DNA from: an uncultured Christensenella sp.
GTDB taxonomy: Bacteria > Bacillota > Clostridia > Christensenellales > DTU072
Length of the DNA stretch: 28,743 bases
Assembly (NCBI GenBank): GCA_905210905.1
Contig: CAJLYQ010000020.1
Location: 1 to 28,743, forward strand
Reading direction: 5' to 3'
Made by a program: the position numbers and the translations under genes. The notes under the pieces were generated by a model. That model did no database searches. It was not told where the DNA came from and was given only the letters and a program-made list of their open reading frames with translations. This document shows positions 17,377 through 24,778 of this stretch, one piece after another (within the stretch, counting starts at the first letter, position 1; each line of letters opens with the position of its first letter).

Positions 17377-17426
17377 AAAAGAAAACGCTTTCATAAGATT
17401 AAGTAAAAACTTGTGGAGGCGAGAAA

Positions 17427-18899
17427 ATGTTGAATTACGACATATACGACGATATCGCCATCCGAACCGGTGGCGATATTTATTTAGGAATCGTCGGACC
17501 CGTTCGGACGGGAAAGTCGACTTTTATTAAAAAATTTATGGAAACGTCCGTTCTTGATAAGATTACGGACAAAAATAAACTTCAAAGAGCGATTGACGAG
17601 TTGCCGCAATCTGCCGACGGAAAAACGATTATGACTACCGAGCCAAAGTTTATTCCGAACGAAGCGGTAAGCGTTAATTTCGATAAAATGAACGCAAACG
17701 TCCGCCTTATCGACTGCGTCGGGTATCTTGTGGACGACGCGCTCGGACATAAAGAAGGGGAAAAAGAAAGGCTGGTAAAAACGCCCTGGTCGGAAGAAGA
17801 AATGCCTTTTCAAAAGGCGGCGGAAGTAGGCACGACGAAAGTTATTAAAGAACATTCCACCGTCGGCATACTCGTAACGACTGACGGAACGATTACCGAT
17901 ATACAAAGAGCAAAGTACGTCGAAGCGGAAGAGCGTGTTGTCGGCGAACTGAAAAACTGCGGAAAACCTTTTGTCGTCGTGTTAAACTCGCGTTATCCGC
18001 AAGAAACCGATACGATAAGACTGAGAGAAAGTCTTGAAGAAAGGTACGGAGTTCCCGTATACGGTTGCGACGTAACGAAACTCGGAAAAGACGACGTGAC
18101 TAAAATTATGGAAATGGCGTTGTACGAGTTTCCCGTGACGAAAATTAACTTTGAAATGCCGAAATGGATGCGTTCTCTCTCGCCGAGCGATGAGATAATG
18201 AAAAGCATACTCGAATGTGTTAAATCGGCTTGCAAAGGAACGAACAAGATGCGCGACAACGAAAATCTCGACGATATTTTCAAGGATTGCGTTTATATGG
18301 CGAAACCCGAAATCAAATGTTCGCCGTCTACCGGAGAAATAGTCGTGAAGTGCAACGCAGAGCCGAATTTGTATTTCAACGTGTTGAGCAAAGAATGCGG
18401 TCAAAACGTTGACGATGAGTATAAATTGCTTACTTTCGTCAAAAAACTTGCAAAATCGTACAGTGAATACGAAGGAATTCGCAAAGCGATGGAAGGAGTC
18501 AAGCAAGACGGCTACGGAGTGGTTAATCCCACGATGGACGATATGGAACTCGACGAACCCGAACTCGTTAAGAAAGGAAACAGATACGGGGTTAAACTTA
18601 AGGCGAGCGCTCCGTCGTACCATATCGTGCGGGTTGACGTAGAAACGGAAATCAGTCCGACGATCGGAAGCGAACAACAAAGCGAAGAACTCGTCAAATA
18701 TTTGCTCGGCGAATTCGAAAACAACAAGCAGGGGATTTGGGAAACGAATATGTTCGGGGTAAGTCTTAACAGCCTTGTCAAAGAAGATCTGAACAACAAA
18801 CTCGGCAGTATGTCGAACGATACTCAATCCAAGTTAAGACGTACTATTTCGAGAATAGTCAACGAGGGTAAAGGCGGAGTGCTTTGCGTACTGTTATAA
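17427..18899 (+). CDS. spoIVA: Stage IV sporulation protein A (coat morphogenetic ATPase)
   Basis: Cytoskeletal ATPase that polymerises on the outer forespore membrane and forms the base of the spore coat. It is 490 residues, very close to the 492 of B. subtilis. The N-terminus YDIYDDIAIRTGGDIYLG is typical. Walker A is GPVRTGKST (24-32), and the remaining SpoIVA middle and C-terminal domains run without a break. The start follows GTGGAGG. In the mother cell it would be expected from a SigE promoter; the 50 bases upstream show no convincing SigE boxes, so read-through from der or a divergent promoter is possible. Its presence shows that the lineage makes, or recently made, endospores. Confidence 0.97.
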   Translation: MLNYDIYDDIAIRTGGDIYLGIVGPVRTGKSTFIKKFMETSVLDKITDKNKLQRAIDELPQSADGKTIMTTEPKFIPNEAVSVNFDKMNANVRLIDCVGYLVDDALGHKEGEKERLVKTPWSEEEMPFQKAAEVGTTKVIKEHSTVGILVTTDGTITDIQRAKYVEAEERVVGELKNCGKPFVVVLNSRYPQETDTIRLRESLEERYGVPVYGCDVTKLGKDDVTKIMEMALYEFPVTKINFEMPKWMRSLSPSDEIMKSILECVKSACKGTNKMRDNENLDDIFKDCVYMAKPEIKCSPSTGEIVVKCNAEPNLYFNVLSKECGQNVDDEYKLLTFVKKLAKSYSEYEGIRKAMEGVKQDGYGVVNPTMDDMELDEPELVKKGNRYGVKLKASAPSYHIVRVDVETEISPTIGSEQQSEELVKYLLGEFENNKQGIWETNMFGVSLNSLVKEDLNNKLGSMSNDTQSKLRRTISRIVNEGKGGVLCVLL

Positions 18900-18921
18900 C
18901 CGCTGAAAGACCGTGATAAAA

Positions 18922-18953
18922 AGGAAAAGCGGAACTTTCGTTCCGCTTTTCCT
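18922..18953 (+). terminator. Long hairpin after spoIVA, probable terminator
   Basis: A perfect 14-pair stem (18922-18935 with 18940-18953) closed by the loop TTTC. The T's lie inside the 3' arm, with no long U-tract after it, so termination efficiency is uncertain. It separates spoIVA from hflX. Confidence 0.75.
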
Positions 18954-18987
18954 ATATACGTACGCCTTTTCTATAAACGTAATCGCT

Positions 18988-19015
18988 TTGCTTTTTATGG
19001 TTAATTTGCTATAAT
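18988..19015 (+). promoter_or_regulatory. Promoter of hflX, predicted leaderless start
   Basis: A perfect extended -10, TGCTATAAT (TATAAT at 19010-19015), with a weak -35 TTGCTT at 18988-18993 (16-base spacer). The predicted start is 19022, one base before the hflX ATG. An in-frame TAA at 19002-19004 excludes an upstream start, and there is no Shine-Dalgarno. Confidence 0.75.
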
Positions 19016-19022
19016 TTATTTT

Positions 19023-20123
19023 ATGGATAACGTAATTGAAAAGAAAAAAGCGTTTTTGGTAAACGTATATAAAGATAAAAACGACGAGAGCGTTCTCGAC
19101 GAACTCGAATTGCTCGCGCATACGGCGGATTACGACGTAATCGGTCGCCTTACTCAACACAAAGACAAACCGGACAAGGCGTACTATCTCGGTACGGGTA
19201 AACTCGAAGAACTTAAAAACGCGGTGGACGCAATGGAAGCGGACGTCGTAATTTTCGATAACGACGTGTCGGGAAGTCAGTTTAACAATCTCGAAAAGTA
19301 TCTCGGAATAGACGTAATCGACAGAGCGACGCTTATTCTCGAAATTTTCGCAAAACACGCAACCAGCAACGAAGGCAAATTGCAGGTGGAACTCGCGAGA
19401 AAAAAACATAGTCTTCCAAGGGTGCTCGGACAGGGCGCGGTTTTGTCCCGTCAGGGCGGCGGAGGAGGCGGCGGAGGCGGTGCGCGCCGCGGAGCGGGCG
19501 AGCAACAACTCGAACTCGATAAACGTACCATTCGCGCCGAAATTCGCGATCTTGAAGAAAAAGCGGAAAAACTCGCCGCTGCGAGAAAACTTAGAAGAAA
19601 CAAGAGAGAGAACAGCAAAATACCGATTGTTTGTATCGTAGGCTACACAAATTCGGGCAAATCCACGTTAATGAATTATTTAACGAAAGCGGGAGTTCTT
19701 GCGGAAAACAAACTTTTCGCCACGCTCGATCCCGTTACGAGGAAGTTATGGATCGCGCCGAAAAAAGAGTTTATGCTCGTCGATACGGTCGGTTTTATAT
19801 CACGTCTTCCGCACGAGTTTATCGACGCGTTCGGTAGCACGCTTGAAGAAACGCGTTATGCCGATCTTATTTTGCACGTCGTTAATTGTCAAAGCAAGGA
19901 CATAGAAAAAGAATACGACGTCGTGGAAAGCGTGCTTGAGAAGATAGGGGCGAAGGACGTTCCGGTAATAACCGTTCTTAACAAGTGCGACGAAGGATAT
20001 CCGACCGTTTGTCCGAGCGGTGTAAATCCGGTGTACGTAAGCGCGCTTACCGGAGAAGGAATACCTGCGTTAAAAGAAAAGATTTGTCTTGCGCTATTCG
20101 GAGAAATCGCCGATTGGGAATAA
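19023..20123 (+). CDS. hflX: Ribosome-associated GTPase HflX with a Gly9 linker
   Basis: GTPase that binds the 50S subunit and splits or rescues stalled 70S ribosomes, especially under stress. It is 366 residues, somewhat short for the family (about 400 or more). The N-terminal HflX domain is at 1-140 (DKAYYLGTGKLEEL, VIFDNDVSGSQFNNLE). A linker and helical region follows with QLELDKR, then the G domain with Walker A GYTNSGKST from residue 207, DTVGFISRLPHEFIDAF and NKCD. The usual LSRxGGGxGxRGPGE linker is here a run of nine glycines (145-153, codons 19455-19481) followed by ARRGAGE. The start is fixed by an in-frame stop at 19002 and appears leaderless. Confidence 0.96.
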   Translation: MDNVIEKKKAFLVNVYKDKNDESVLDELELLAHTADYDVIGRLTQHKDKPDKAYYLGTGKLEELKNAVDAMEADVVIFDNDVSGSQFNNLEKYLGIDVIDRATLILEIFAKHATSNEGKLQVELARKKHSLPRVLGQGAVLSRQGGGGGGGGGARRGAGEQQLELDKRTIRAEIRDLEEKAEKLAAARKLRRNKRENSKIPIVCIVGYTNSGKSTLMNYLTKAGVLAENKLFATLDPVTRKLWIAPKKEFMLVDTVGFISRLPHEFIDAFGSTLEETRYADLILHVVNCQSKDIEKEYDVVESVLEKIGAKDVPVITVLNKCDEGYPTVCPSGVNPVYVSALTGEGIPALKEKICLALFGEIADWE

Positions 20124-20164
20124 AATGCGACGTTTTTCGTTGGAATAAAATATCCTTAAAGCGC

Positions 20165-20193
20165 TTGATTTTCGACTGAAGATGCTTTATAAT
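20165..20193 (+). promoter_or_regulatory. Promoter of the SRP RNA gene
   Basis: TTGATT (20165-20170), a 17-base spacer and the consensus TATAAT (20188-20193). The predicted start is at 20200-20201, exactly where the SRP RNA 5' helix begins. Confidence 0.82.
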
Positions 20194-20199
20194 ATCATC

Positions 20200-20469
20200 T
20201 AGACGCTAGACGGGGAGTTAGCGGTGCCCTGTAACTCGCAACCCGCTACAGCGAGGTCGAACGCCCGCCGAGGCGTGCAGTATGGAAAGCCGATACGCGC
20301 AAGGAGTGTTGATAGCAAGGTCTTGTACAATTTCGTGTTGTGAACCGTGTCAGAGTTTGATCGCAGCAGCACTAAGCAAATTTCGAAATGTGTTACGAGG
20401 AAACTTTGGAGGAGCCACCTACGCGTAAGCCGATTCGGTGCCGCACGTCGGAGCGGGTGCGTTTTTTTT
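20200..20469 (+). ncRNA. scr: Signal recognition particle RNA, large bacterial type (with terminator)
   Basis: RNA scaffold of the SRP, pairing with Ffh to target membrane proteins. About 265 nt, close to the 271-nt B. subtilis scRNA. The 5' Alu domain is near-identical in plan: CTAGACGGGGAG then TAGCGGTGCCCTGTA, with GCAACCCGCTA and GAGGTCGAAC following. Helix 1 can form between 20201-20206 and 20459-20464. Domain IV is at about 20346-20376 (GTGTCAG, then AGCAGCACTAAG), with GTG/CAC covarying against AUG/CAU as I remember the Bacillus RNA. The apical part between them (GUUUGAUCGC, 20355-20364) lacks the usual UCC-GGAA-GGA. The 3' end is a short hairpin (20442-20446 with 20457-20461) and eight T's. 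The exact 5' and 3' ends are predicted. Confidence 0.93.
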
Positions 20470-20561
20470 AATATATTTTTAATCCGTTCGGATATAATTT
20501 TAGTTGTGTTTTCAAGATTTAATCCATGTGAATTTGAGTTTTAATCCGCATAAATACAATC

Positions 20562-20615
20562 TTGACAATTACTTTATTATTTAATATAATTAAATGCGTT
20601 CGGGCGTAACGCCCG
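20562..20615 (+). promoter_or_regulatory. Full-consensus promoter and 5' hairpin of the pepF-dnaB operon
   Basis: TTGACA (20562-20567), exactly 17 bases, then TATAAT (20585-20590): a perfect SigA consensus. The start is expected near 20597. The leader opens with a six-pair GC-rich hairpin (20601-20606 with 20610-20615, loop TAA), which may stabilise the mRNA 5' end. The AT-rich 20470-20561 before it shows nothing else I can assign. Confidence 0.85.
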
Positions 20616-20642
20616 TACGAAATAAACGGAGAGTGAATTGCG

Positions 20643-22412
20643 ATGAACGAAATTATCACGAGAGAGAACGTTCCCGCCGAAAGAAAATGGGCGGTCGAAG
20701 ATATATTGAACGAGAACGATTTGCCCAAAATTTTTGCGGACATAGAAGAAGGTTGTAAGGCGATTGCCGAATACAAGGGAAAAATTAACCCGGAAAACGC
20801 TATAGAATGTTTGCTTAAACAAAGCGAGATAGGGTATAAAATCGAAAAAGCGTACGTGTACGTCAATCTTAAGAGCGACGAAAACAAAGCGGACTCGCAT
20901 TACCTCGAATTATCCGAAAAAATCGATAATCTTATGGTTGCTTTTTCCACTGCCTGTGCGTTTATAGAACCTACTCTGTCGTCTTTTCCGAGAGCGGAAC
21001 TCGTAAAAATGCGCGACAGCAAAAAGTACGAGTATTTTTCTATGGTTATCGACGAAGTCATTCGCGGAAAGAAACATTTGTTAAGCGAAAAAGAAGAAGC
21101 GCTGCTTTCGGCAACGCAAAGTTTTTCCGGCGATTTCCGTACGATTTTCTCGATGTTCGATAACGTAAGCGCGAATTTCGGCGAAGTGACCGTCAACGGA
21201 GAAAAGCATAAACTTACTCACGGCTACTACGCGCTTTGTTTGCAAAACAGCGACGAAGCGGTAAGAAAAGAAGCGTACGAAAGTTATTACAAAGCGTATA
21301 AAGATATGATCGTTACGCTCGCCGCGGTATATGCCGGCAACGTGAAAAAGGATTGTTTCTATTCCAAGGCGCGTAAGTTCGGTTCTTGTCGGGAGATGGC
21401 GCTTTATGCGGAAAACATTCCGCACAAGGTTTACGAAAATCTTATCGACGTCGTGGATAAAAGCGTAAAGAATATGCACGCTTACGTTGCGTACAGAAAG
21501 AAAGCGTTAAAACTCAAAGAGATGCATATGTACGATATGTACGTTCCGCTTGTCGAAAACGTTACTTCGGTGACCGGGTTCGACGACGCGTACGAACTTA
21601 TTCTTAAAGCGCTCGCGCCGCTCGGAGAAGATTATATCGGTATGTTGAAAAAGGCGAGAGAAGAGCGTTGGATCGACGTGGAAGAAACCGCAAACAAGCG
21701 CAGCGGCGCATATTCCTGGGGCGTTTACGGCACTCACCCGTTTGTTTTGCTTAATCATAAGGGTACGACGCACGACGTGTTTACCATAGCGCACGAAATG
21801 GGACACGCAATGCACTCGCACTATTCCAACAGCGCTCAGGTTTACGAAAAATCGGGATATTGCATTTTCCTTGCCGAAATAGCAAGCACGGTTAACGAAG
21901 TTTTGCTTATCAAATATCTGTTAAAAACAGCAAAAGGGGAAGAGCGCAAATTCCTTCTCAGTTATTACGTCGATATGATAAGAACGACTTTGTTCCGTCA
22001 GACGATGTTCTCCGAGTTTGAAAAATTCGCTCACGAAACGATCGAAAAAGGCGAGGCGCTCGGATACGAAAAAATGAATTCGTACTATGCCGAACTTAAC
22101 AAAAAATACTACGGGGACAGCGTCGTTACCGACGAAAACATTTCTTACGAATGGGTTCGTATCCCGCATTTTTACCGTGCGTTTTACGTTTATAAGTATG
22201 CGACGGGTCTTACTTGCGCAATAAATATAGCGAACAGAATTCTTACCGAAGAAGGGTTCGTGGACAAATACAAAAAATTCCTTAGTGCGGGCGGCAGTAT
22301 GTATCCGACTGAGATTTTATCCATCGTGGACATAGATCTTACGAAGAAAACTCCGTTCGTCAATGCGATGAAAGAATTCGGCGAAGTTCTTGCCGAACTG
22401 AAGAAGATGTAG
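20643..22412 (+). CDS. pepF: Oligoendopeptidase F, M3 family zinc metallopeptidase
   Basis: Cytoplasmic zinc peptidase cutting short peptides of roughly 7-17 residues. It is 589 residues, typical length. The N-terminal PepF helical domain begins near ERKWAVEDIL. The active site HEMGH is at residues 384-388 within TIAHEMGHAMHSHYSN, with the downstream Glu of the third zinc ligand in LAEIASTVNE. No signal peptide is seen. The start follows GGAGAG (20628-20633). It is first in a transcript with a membrane protein (three bases downstream) and dnaB, driven by a perfect consensus promoter. Confidence 0.95.
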   Translation: MNEIITRENVPAERKWAVEDILNENDLPKIFADIEEGCKAIAEYKGKINPENAIECLLKQSEIGYKIEKAYVYVNLKSDENKADSHYLELSEKIDNLMVAFSTACAFIEPTLSSFPRAELVKMRDSKKYEYFSMVIDEVIRGKKHLLSEKEEALLSATQSFSGDFRTIFSMFDNVSANFGEVTVNGEKHKLTHGYYALCLQNSDEAVRKEAYESYYKAYKDMIVTLAAVYAGNVKKDCFYSKARKFGSCREMALYAENIPHKVYENLIDVVDKSVKNMHAYVAYRKKALKLKEMHMYDMYVPLVENVTSVTGFDDAYELILKALAPLGEDYIGMLKKAREERWIDVEETANKRSGAYSWGVYGTHPFVLLNHKGTTHDVFTIAHEMGHAMHSHYSNSAQVYEKSGYCIFLAEIASTVNEVLLIKYLLKTAKGEERKFLLSYYVDMIRTTLFRQTMFSEFEKFAHETIEKGEALGYEKMNSYYAELNKKYYGDSVVTDENISYEWVRIPHFYRAFYVYKYATGLTCAINIANRILTEEGFVDKYKKFLSAGGSMYPTEILSIVDIDLTKKTPFVNAMKEFGEVLAELKKM

Positions 22413-22415
22413 GTT

Positions 22416-23237
22416 ATGACGATACAAAAAAAATCACTTCGTATAATTGCTTGTTTTGTTGCGTTTGCCGTCGTTGTCGGCGTGTTCTCGTTTTGCGCGG
22501 TTTCCGTTAACGATACCGCCGAGGCGTACGACGTCGAACTTTTCGGTTACGAACTGACCGACGGATACGACGTTTCGATTACCTACAACTATTACGTCAA
22601 ATACATTACCGGGCTGTATTTTTCTTACGAAGTTACTTTCGACAATACTTTTTACGAGAAAGTAGCGGACAAGAAAAAACTTATGTTTTCGGTAAAAGAC
22701 ACGTTCGTTAAAAACGCTTTCGAAATCGAATGCGATATTACGAACGGTAAACTGACTGCGTTCAAATCGTACGAAACGACCGAAGAATATTACGCCGAGC
22801 AAGGAATCGACGGCTATTACGTCGGAACGGTAACCGAACCTTCGAAGAAAACGCTGTTTTATACCGAGTACGTTTCCACGCAAAAAACGGTTATGGCAGA
22901 CTTGTTCCGCACGGACGACAGGTACGTCGGCAGAATATACAAGGTGTGCAGCGAAGCCGGGATTGCCGACGAGAGAATGAAACTCAGGTACGTCTACGGA
23001 ACGCCTTACGGCGAAAACACGTTAAAGACTACCGCAGACGAAGTGGATTATTCGAATTCCGACAAATTGTACTATCATATCTTTGATATGACGGTAGAAA
23101 CGAAAGACAGAGAAATCACTATCAAACAACGTGTGCCGAATTCAGACGGATGGTATCTCGTTGCGGTTATCGCAGGACTCGTAGTGCTTATTGCGCCGCT
23201 TACCGTTGCGATAATCAAGAAGAAAAGGAGAGGATAA
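22416..23237 (+). CDS. Hypothetical membrane-anchored protein with two terminal membrane segments
   Basis: I do not recognise this 273-residue protein. Residues about 9-29 form a hydrophobic signal or membrane anchor. Residues about 30-245 are a polar, Tyr/Thr/Asp/Glu-rich, probably beta-rich domain expected outside the cytoplasm. Residues about 246-267 form a second membrane helix ending in a cytoplasmic KKKRRG. The domain has one internal Cys, near the centre of the second half, and no enzyme motif that I can see. The gene begins three bases after pepF and its TAA is directly followed by the dnaB ATG, so it is fixed in the operon and presumably expressed well. Its Shine-Dalgarno is weak (TAGG), suggesting coupling to pepF. 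No function assigned. Confidence 0.82.
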   Translation: MTIQKKSLRIIACFVAFAVVVGVFSFCAVSVNDTAEAYDVELFGYELTDGYDVSITYNYYVKYITGLYFSYEVTFDNTFYEKVADKKKLMFSVKDTFVKNAFEIECDITNGKLTAFKSYETTEEYYAEQGIDGYYVGTVTEPSKKTLFYTEYVSTQKTVMADLFRTDDRYVGRIYKVCSEAGIADERMKLRYVYGTPYGENTLKTTADEVDYSNSDKLYYHIFDMTVETKDREITIKQRVPNSDGWYLVAVIAGLVVLIAPLTVAIIKKKRRG

Positions 23238-24662
23238 ATGGAAAACACGACTGCCGTGACCGACGGCGGCAAGAAGAAAGCGGCGGTTCCGCAAGTTAAG
23301 GTTTTCCCAAACAGTTACGAAGCGGAGCAATGCGTACTTTGTTGTTTGCTCATCGACGGTAACGTTTCGGGAGAATACCTTACCAAAATTCCGCCGGAAG
23401 CGTTTTATAACAAACTTAACCGTAAAATATTCGACACGATGCTCGAAGTCGACAAAGCGCAAATGGCTGTCGACATTATTACGGTAAACGATTTTCTCGA
23501 GAAAAAAGGCGAGCACGATTCCCTTAATTATCTGAGCGAACTCGCGTCCCTTCTCCCTTCGGGAGCGAACTGTCAGCAGTATGTCAAAATAATAACGCGC
23601 GATATGATACTTCGCGAAGTTATTACTCGTTGCAATACTATAATCGAAGACGCGTACAATTCGACGGACGAGGAAAGCACGCTCAGAAACGCAGAAAAAC
23701 TTATTTTCGACATATCGAACAAACTTACGAGCAGTGCGCTCGTACATATCTCCGCTCCTGCGGCGAACCTTATCGACAGAATGGACGCAATGGCGAAAGA
23801 TAAAAACGCTTTCCGCGGAGTTATGACGGGTTATCCGCGTTTCGACAAGTTAACAAACGGTTTGCAAAAAGGCGATTTGGTTATACTTGCCGCTCGTCCT
23901 TCCGTAGGTAAAACCGCTTTTGCTCTTAACATCGTCGGCAACATTGCGAAACGAACCGGAGAAAAACGAGTTATTGCCGTTTATTCGTTGGAAATGCCCG
24001 CAACGCAAATTGCGCAAAGACTTTTGAGTAATATGGCAAACGTTAATATGAACGAACTTAACACCGGAGAACTCGTCGGTTCGTCACATAAAAACCTGTG
24101 GGAAATGACCAGACTTTTAAGCGATTCGCGAATTTTCGTCAACGATTCGAGCGTGGTTACGCCTAAAGACGTACTTAATCAGTGTCGTAAACTCTGCTGT
24201 TCGGGCAAAGGTTTTACGTCGCTCGATCTTGTCGTAATCGACTACCTCGGACTTATGAGCAACGGTGACGCGAGAAAGGATCAGAACAGGCAACAAGACG
24301 TTTCCGATATGTCCAGAATGATGAAAATTGCCGCCAAAGAACTTAATTGTCCTATTTTGCTTTTGTCGCAGATGTCCAGAGGCATCGAAAACAGAACGGA
24401 CAAGACCCCCGTACTCAGCGACTTGCGTGAGTCCGGAGCAATCGAACAGGACGCGGATATCGTAATGTTTCTTTCGAGAGAAGTCGAAGGGGACAAGGAA
24501 GGACCGGTTATACTTAACGTGGCGAAACACCGTAACGGCGAACTTGCGCAGATACGTTTCGACTGGGCAGGACAGTATATGCGGTTCAGCGAAAGCGAAA
24601 ATCAGTCGATGTATCCGGTAGGGAAAAAGCCGCAAACGGCACAAACCGCTCAGGAAGACTAA
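23238..24662 (+). CDS. dnaB: Replicative DNA helicase DnaB
   Basis: Hexameric 5'-3' helicase of the replication fork (DnaC in Bacillus naming). It is 474 residues. The N-terminal primase-interacting domain has PNSYEAEQCVLCCLLIDG. The RecA-like domain has Walker A ARPSVGKT (219-226), the Walker B region LDLVVIDYLGLM, the arginine-finger area LSQMSRGIENR and the SDLRESGAIEQDADIVMFL motif. The ATG abuts the stop of the upstream membrane protein gene and is preceded by AAAGGAGAGG. dnaB usually follows rplI in Bacillota; here it sits behind pepF. No strong terminator is visible before the tig promoter. Confidence 0.97.
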   Translation: MENTTAVTDGGKKKAAVPQVKVFPNSYEAEQCVLCCLLIDGNVSGEYLTKIPPEAFYNKLNRKIFDTMLEVDKAQMAVDIITVNDFLEKKGEHDSLNYLSELASLLPSGANCQQYVKIITRDMILREVITRCNTIIEDAYNSTDEESTLRNAEKLIFDISNKLTSSALVHISAPAANLIDRMDAMAKDKNAFRGVMTGYPRFDKLTNGLQKGDLVILAARPSVGKTAFALNIVGNIAKRTGEKRVIAVYSLEMPATQIAQRLLSNMANVNMNELNTGELVGSSHKNLWEMTRLLSDSRIFVNDSSVVTPKDVLNQCRKLCCSGKGFTSLDLVVIDYLGLMSNGDARKDQNRQQDVSDMSRMMKIAAKELNCPILLLSQMSRGIENRTDKTPVLSDLRESGAIEQDADIVMFLSREVEGDKEGPVILNVAKHRNGELAQIRFDWAGQYMRFSESENQSMYPVGKKPQTAQTAQED

Positions 24663-24700
24663 AAATACGAAAATTCGCCTTTTTTTGCGGGTGTAAAAAT

Positions 24701-24729
24701 TTGCAAAAGGCAATAAATTATGTTAATAT
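24701..24729 (+). promoter_or_regulatory. Promoter of tig
   Basis: TTGCAA (24701-24706), a 17-base spacer and TAATAT (24724-24729), the same boxes and spacing as the pyrR promoter. The start is predicted near 24736. The leader contains the Shine-Dalgarno CGGAGG before the ATG at 24779. Confidence 0.75.
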
Positions 24730-24778
24730 ATCATAGAAACTTTTTTAACAGAGTGGAAATACGGAGGTAAAAATAAAA

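Noticed and set aside
17377..17426. SigE-type promoter directly upstream of spoIVA
   Set aside because: The short AT-rich gap does not contain convincing SigE -35 and -10 boxes.
19455..19481. The HflX glycine run as a frameshift or simple-repeat error
   Set aside because: The frame stays open with the correct downstream HflX sequence and the glycine codons are mixed, so I treat it as a real feature pending read support.
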